Source of the DNA: DATLYB01 sp964502525
Lineage (GTDB): Bacteria; Bacteroidota; Bacteroidia; Chitinophagales; CAIOSU01
DNA: 14,748 nucleotides
Direction: 5' to 3'
Assembly (NCBI GenBank): GCA_964502525.1
Contig: CAZCXH010000125.1
Coordinates: 1-14,748 of the forward strand
Part shown: positions 13,276-14,748 of the stretch, piece by piece
Layout: every line of letters begins with the position of its first letter
How positions within the stretch are numbered: position 1 is the stretch's first letter
Notes under the pieces: generated by a model
Databases searched by the model: none
Seen by the model: the letters and a program-made list of their open reading frames with translations, nothing else
What the model was told of the DNA's origin: nothing
Translations under genes and position numbers: made by a program

Positions 13276-14157
13276 GTGACCCACCTGGACACATTCATTA
13301 GTTATCTCAGGCACGAAAAAAGATATTCCCCGCACACCGTCCTTTCATACGAAAACGATCTCACCCAATTCTTAGCCTATCTCCAGGGAACTTATTCGGC
13401 AGAAAACCCTGCTGAAGTAAGTCATTTTCAGATACGATCCTGGATGGCGAGCATGATGGAGGCTAAAATCACCCCACGAACCGTCAACCGGAAGATATCC
13501 ACCCTCAAATCTTTCTATAAATTTTTGATGAAGCAAGGCGTGGTGAAGAAAAATCCCCTGCTGAAAATCATTTCACCAAAAACTTCAAAACGGCTTCCCG
13601 TTTATGTAGAAAAAAGCGGTACCGACAATTTGCTGAATGGAACCACCTCATTTGACGAAGGTTTCCCCGGAATGAGAAACAAATTGATGCTTGATATTTT
13701 TTATTCTACAGGAATCCGGCTTTCGGAATTAATCAACCTCAAGGAATCAGATATTGACCGGGGCAGAAAAGAAATGAAGGTGCTCGGCAAAGGCAACAAG
13801 CAGCGTGTCATTCCCCTCGATCAAAAATTGCTGGATAACATCGCAGCATATCAGCAGGCAAAATCAGGCGAATTTCAAAGCGATTTTTTGTTCGTCACCG
13901 ATTCGGGAATGAAACTTTATCCGAAATTTGTTTACCGCATAGTGAATCGTTTCCTGGGATTGGTGACAACTGTTGATAAGAGAAGTCCGCATACGATGCG
14001 CCACACCTTCGCCACGCATCTGGTAGATAATGGCGCTGATATTAACGCAGTAAAGGAACTGCTTGGACATTCCAGCCTTGCCGCCACCCAGGTCTATACC
14101 CATAACAGCATTGAAAAATTGAAAGACGCATACAAAAAAGCTCATCCTAAAGCATGA
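13276..14157 (+). CDS. xerC: Tyrosine recombinase XerC/XerD
   Basis: The 293-residue site-specific recombinase should resolve chromosome dimers at dif with a partner recombinase and FtsK. The N-terminal SAM-like core-binding domain (about 1-95) includes FISYLRHEKRYSPHTVLSY. The catalytic domain has R148 (STGIRLSEL), K172 (GKGNKQRVIPL), H239-x2-R242 (HTMRHTF), H265 (LGHSSLAATQVYTH) and nucleophile Y274, so the set is complete. I chose GTG at 13276 because MTHLDTFISYL matches the usual family N-terminus; an in-frame TTG at 13249 adds nine residues unlike the family. Synteny with rpsU and hpf shows this is the housekeeping Xer enzyme, not an integron or phage integrase. Confidence 0.92.
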   Translation: MTHLDTFISYLRHEKRYSPHTVLSYENDLTQFLAYLQGTYSAENPAEVSHFQIRSWMASMMEAKITPRTVNRKISTLKSFYKFLMKQGVVKKNPLLKIISPKTSKRLPVYVEKSGTDNLLNGTTSFDEGFPGMRNKLMLDIFYSTGIRLSELINLKESDIDRGRKEMKVLGKGNKQRVIPLDQKLLDNIAAYQQAKSGEFQSDFLFVTDSGMKLYPKFVYRIVNRFLGLVTTVDKRSPHTMRHTFATHLVDNGADINAVKELLGHSSLAATQVYTHNSIEKLKDAYKKAHPKA

Positions 14158-14161
14158 AACT

Positions 14162-14461
14162 ATGGAAATAAGAATTCAATCCATCCATTTTACCGCTGAC
14201 CAGAAATTGATTGACTTTGTCGAAAAGAAAATCAGCAAGCTGGATAACTTCTTTAATCACATAGTGGATGCGGACGTTTTCCTGAAATTCAACAGCGCCC
14301 ACAGCCAGGTCAAGGAAAAGTCGGCAAACATAAGGTTGCATGTGCCCGGGACAACCTTCGATGCTGAAGGGTTCAGCACCACGTTTGAAGATGCTGTTGA
14401 CCAGGCCGTGGACTCTCTTAAAACCCAGTTGAAAAAGCACAAGGAGAAGCTGAAAAATTAA
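14162..14461 (+). CDS. hpf: Ribosome hibernation-promoting factor (short HPF/RaiA)
   Basis: The 99-residue protein is of the short HPF/YfiA family: MEIRIQSIHFTADQKLIDFVEKKISKL, then ADVFLKFNS, KSANIRLHVPGTTFDAEG and TFEDAVDQAVDSLKTQLKKHKEK. Its beta-alpha-beta-beta-beta-alpha fold binds the 30S channel where tRNA and mRNA would sit, silencing ribosomes in slow growth. The long C-terminal dimerisation domain of long HPF is absent. It begins 4 nt after the xerC stop, has no Shine-Dalgarno sequence and is probably translated by reinitiation or coupling on the rpsU-xerC-hpf message. Confidence 0.94.
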   Translation: MEIRIQSIHFTADQKLIDFVEKKISKLDNFFNHIVDADVFLKFNSAHSQVKEKSANIRLHVPGTTFDAEGFSTTFEDAVDQAVDSLKTQLKKHKEKLKN

Positions 14462-14474
14462 TTTTGGCTCCAAT

Positions 14475-14506
14475 TTTGTGATTTGGGGGAAATTTGAATA
14501 AATTTG
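14475..14506 (+). promoter_or_regulatory. Promoter of the tRNA operon
   Basis: TTTG at 14475-14478, a 20-nt spacer and TAAATTTG at 14499-14506 form a full sigma-ABfr promoter in the hpf-tRNA gap. Transcription should start near 14511-14513, about 48 nt before the mature tRNA-Thr, leaving a G-rich 5' leader (GGTCGGGGGGTG) to be removed by RNase P. Confidence 0.75.
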
Positions 14507-14559
14507 CACTCCTTTTTGGTCGGGGGGTGATTTTAGCATGAAAATTTTTAGGTCGGGCT

Positions 14560-14633
14560 GCCAGTGTAGCTCAGTTGGCCAGAGCAGCTGATTTGTAATC
14601 AGCTGGTCGGGGGTTCGAATCCCTCCACTGGCT
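14560..14633 (+). tRNA. tRNA-Thr (anticodon UGU)
   Basis: The acceptor stem GCCAGTG (14560-14566) pairs with CACTGGC (14626-14632), with U as discriminator base at 14633. The D arm contains AGCTCAGTTGGCCAGAGC. The anticodon stem is GCTGA/TCAGC around loop TTTGTAA, with anticodon TGT at 14594-14596. The T arm carries GGTTCGAATCC. CCA is not encoded (TCATTTT follows). Confidence 0.96.
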
Positions 14634-14664
14634 CATTTTGTTCTTTAGAAACTGAGAAAACATT

Positions 14665-14747
14665 GGGGAGATACCGAAGTGGCCAAACGGGGCAGACTGT
14701 AAATCTGTTGTCTTACGACTTCGTAGGTTCGAATCCTGCTCTCCCCA
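14665..14747 (+). tRNA. tRNA-Tyr (anticodon GUA)
   Basis: The acceptor stem GGGGAGA (14665-14671) pairs with TCTCCCC (14740-14746), with A as discriminator base. The anticodon loop CTGTAAA gives GTA at 14699-14701. A long variable arm of the class II type (about TTGTCTTACGACTTC) is present, as expected for bacterial tRNA-Tyr. The mature body is complete; the window ends one base later, so whether CCA is encoded cannot be seen. Confidence 0.95.
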
Positions 14748-14748
14748 C

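Noticed and set aside
13276..14157. Integrase of a mobile element inserted next to tRNA genes
   Set aside because: A tyrosine recombinase beside tRNAs can suggest an island, but the rpsU/hpf synteny and Xer-type sequence make it the housekeeping enzyme; no attachment-site duplication of the tRNA ends is visible.

Overview
The window is a stretch of chromosome from a member of the Bacteroidota. Three things point there. The right end has the order rpsU - xerC - hpf - tRNA-Thr - tRNA-Tyr, which is typical of that phylum. Several genes are preceded by the phylum's sigma-ABfr promoter (-33 TTTG, -7 TAnnTTTG) and have no Shine-Dalgarno sequence. The gene families also fit: a TonB receptor with a carboxypeptidase-regulatory-like N-terminus, DUF2851, a type-2 PyrF, and an Mrp without the CxxC motif. 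I cannot resolve the order or genus.

Layout. Bases 1-471 hold no gene but are full of palindromes. The outermost arms (63-83 and 262-282) enclose two further nested pairs of arms, so about 220 bp is one nested imperfect inverted repeat. Then come two rightward genes: a CopA-type copper P-ATPase (472-2595) and a SAM-dependent methyltransferase-like protein (2659-3606). Facing them is a long leftward block running from 11604 down to 3631: mrp, a NifU-domain protein, pyrF, a membrane-anchored SGNH-hydrolase-like protein, a DUF2851 protein, two small tandem PspC-domain membrane proteins (the second only 54 codons) and a TonB-dependent receptor. Divergent from mrp is a two-CBS-domain protein (11700-12131). 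It converges, with a 3-bp gap, on a periplasmic thioredoxin-like protein (12135-12722, leftward). A 325-bp control region then leads into rpsU, xerC and hpf, a separate tRNA promoter, tRNA-Thr(UGU) and tRNA-Tyr(GUA). The window stops one base after the mature tRNA-Tyr.

How the genes relate. mrp and the NifU-domain gene overlap by 8 nt, probably form a translationally coupled pair, and should act together in iron-sulfur cluster delivery. rpsU, xerC, hpf and the tRNAs form a translation and chromosome-maintenance cluster. The copper ATPase, methyltransferase and TonB receptor have no obvious shared pathway; there is no SusD, CopZ, CsoR or other metal regulator beside them.

Most of the window is ordinary core genome and I see no new multi-gene defence or metabolic system. 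The points most worth a second look are: the nested palindromic element at the left edge; an SGNH protein whose C-terminal Asp/His positions read Asn/Gln; a CopA with Asp where the last transmembrane helix normally has Ser; a 7-bp tandem repeat lying across the start codon of the thioredoxin-like gene; leaderless-type starts at mrp and possibly xerC; and an rpsU leader with no Shine-Dalgarno sequence.
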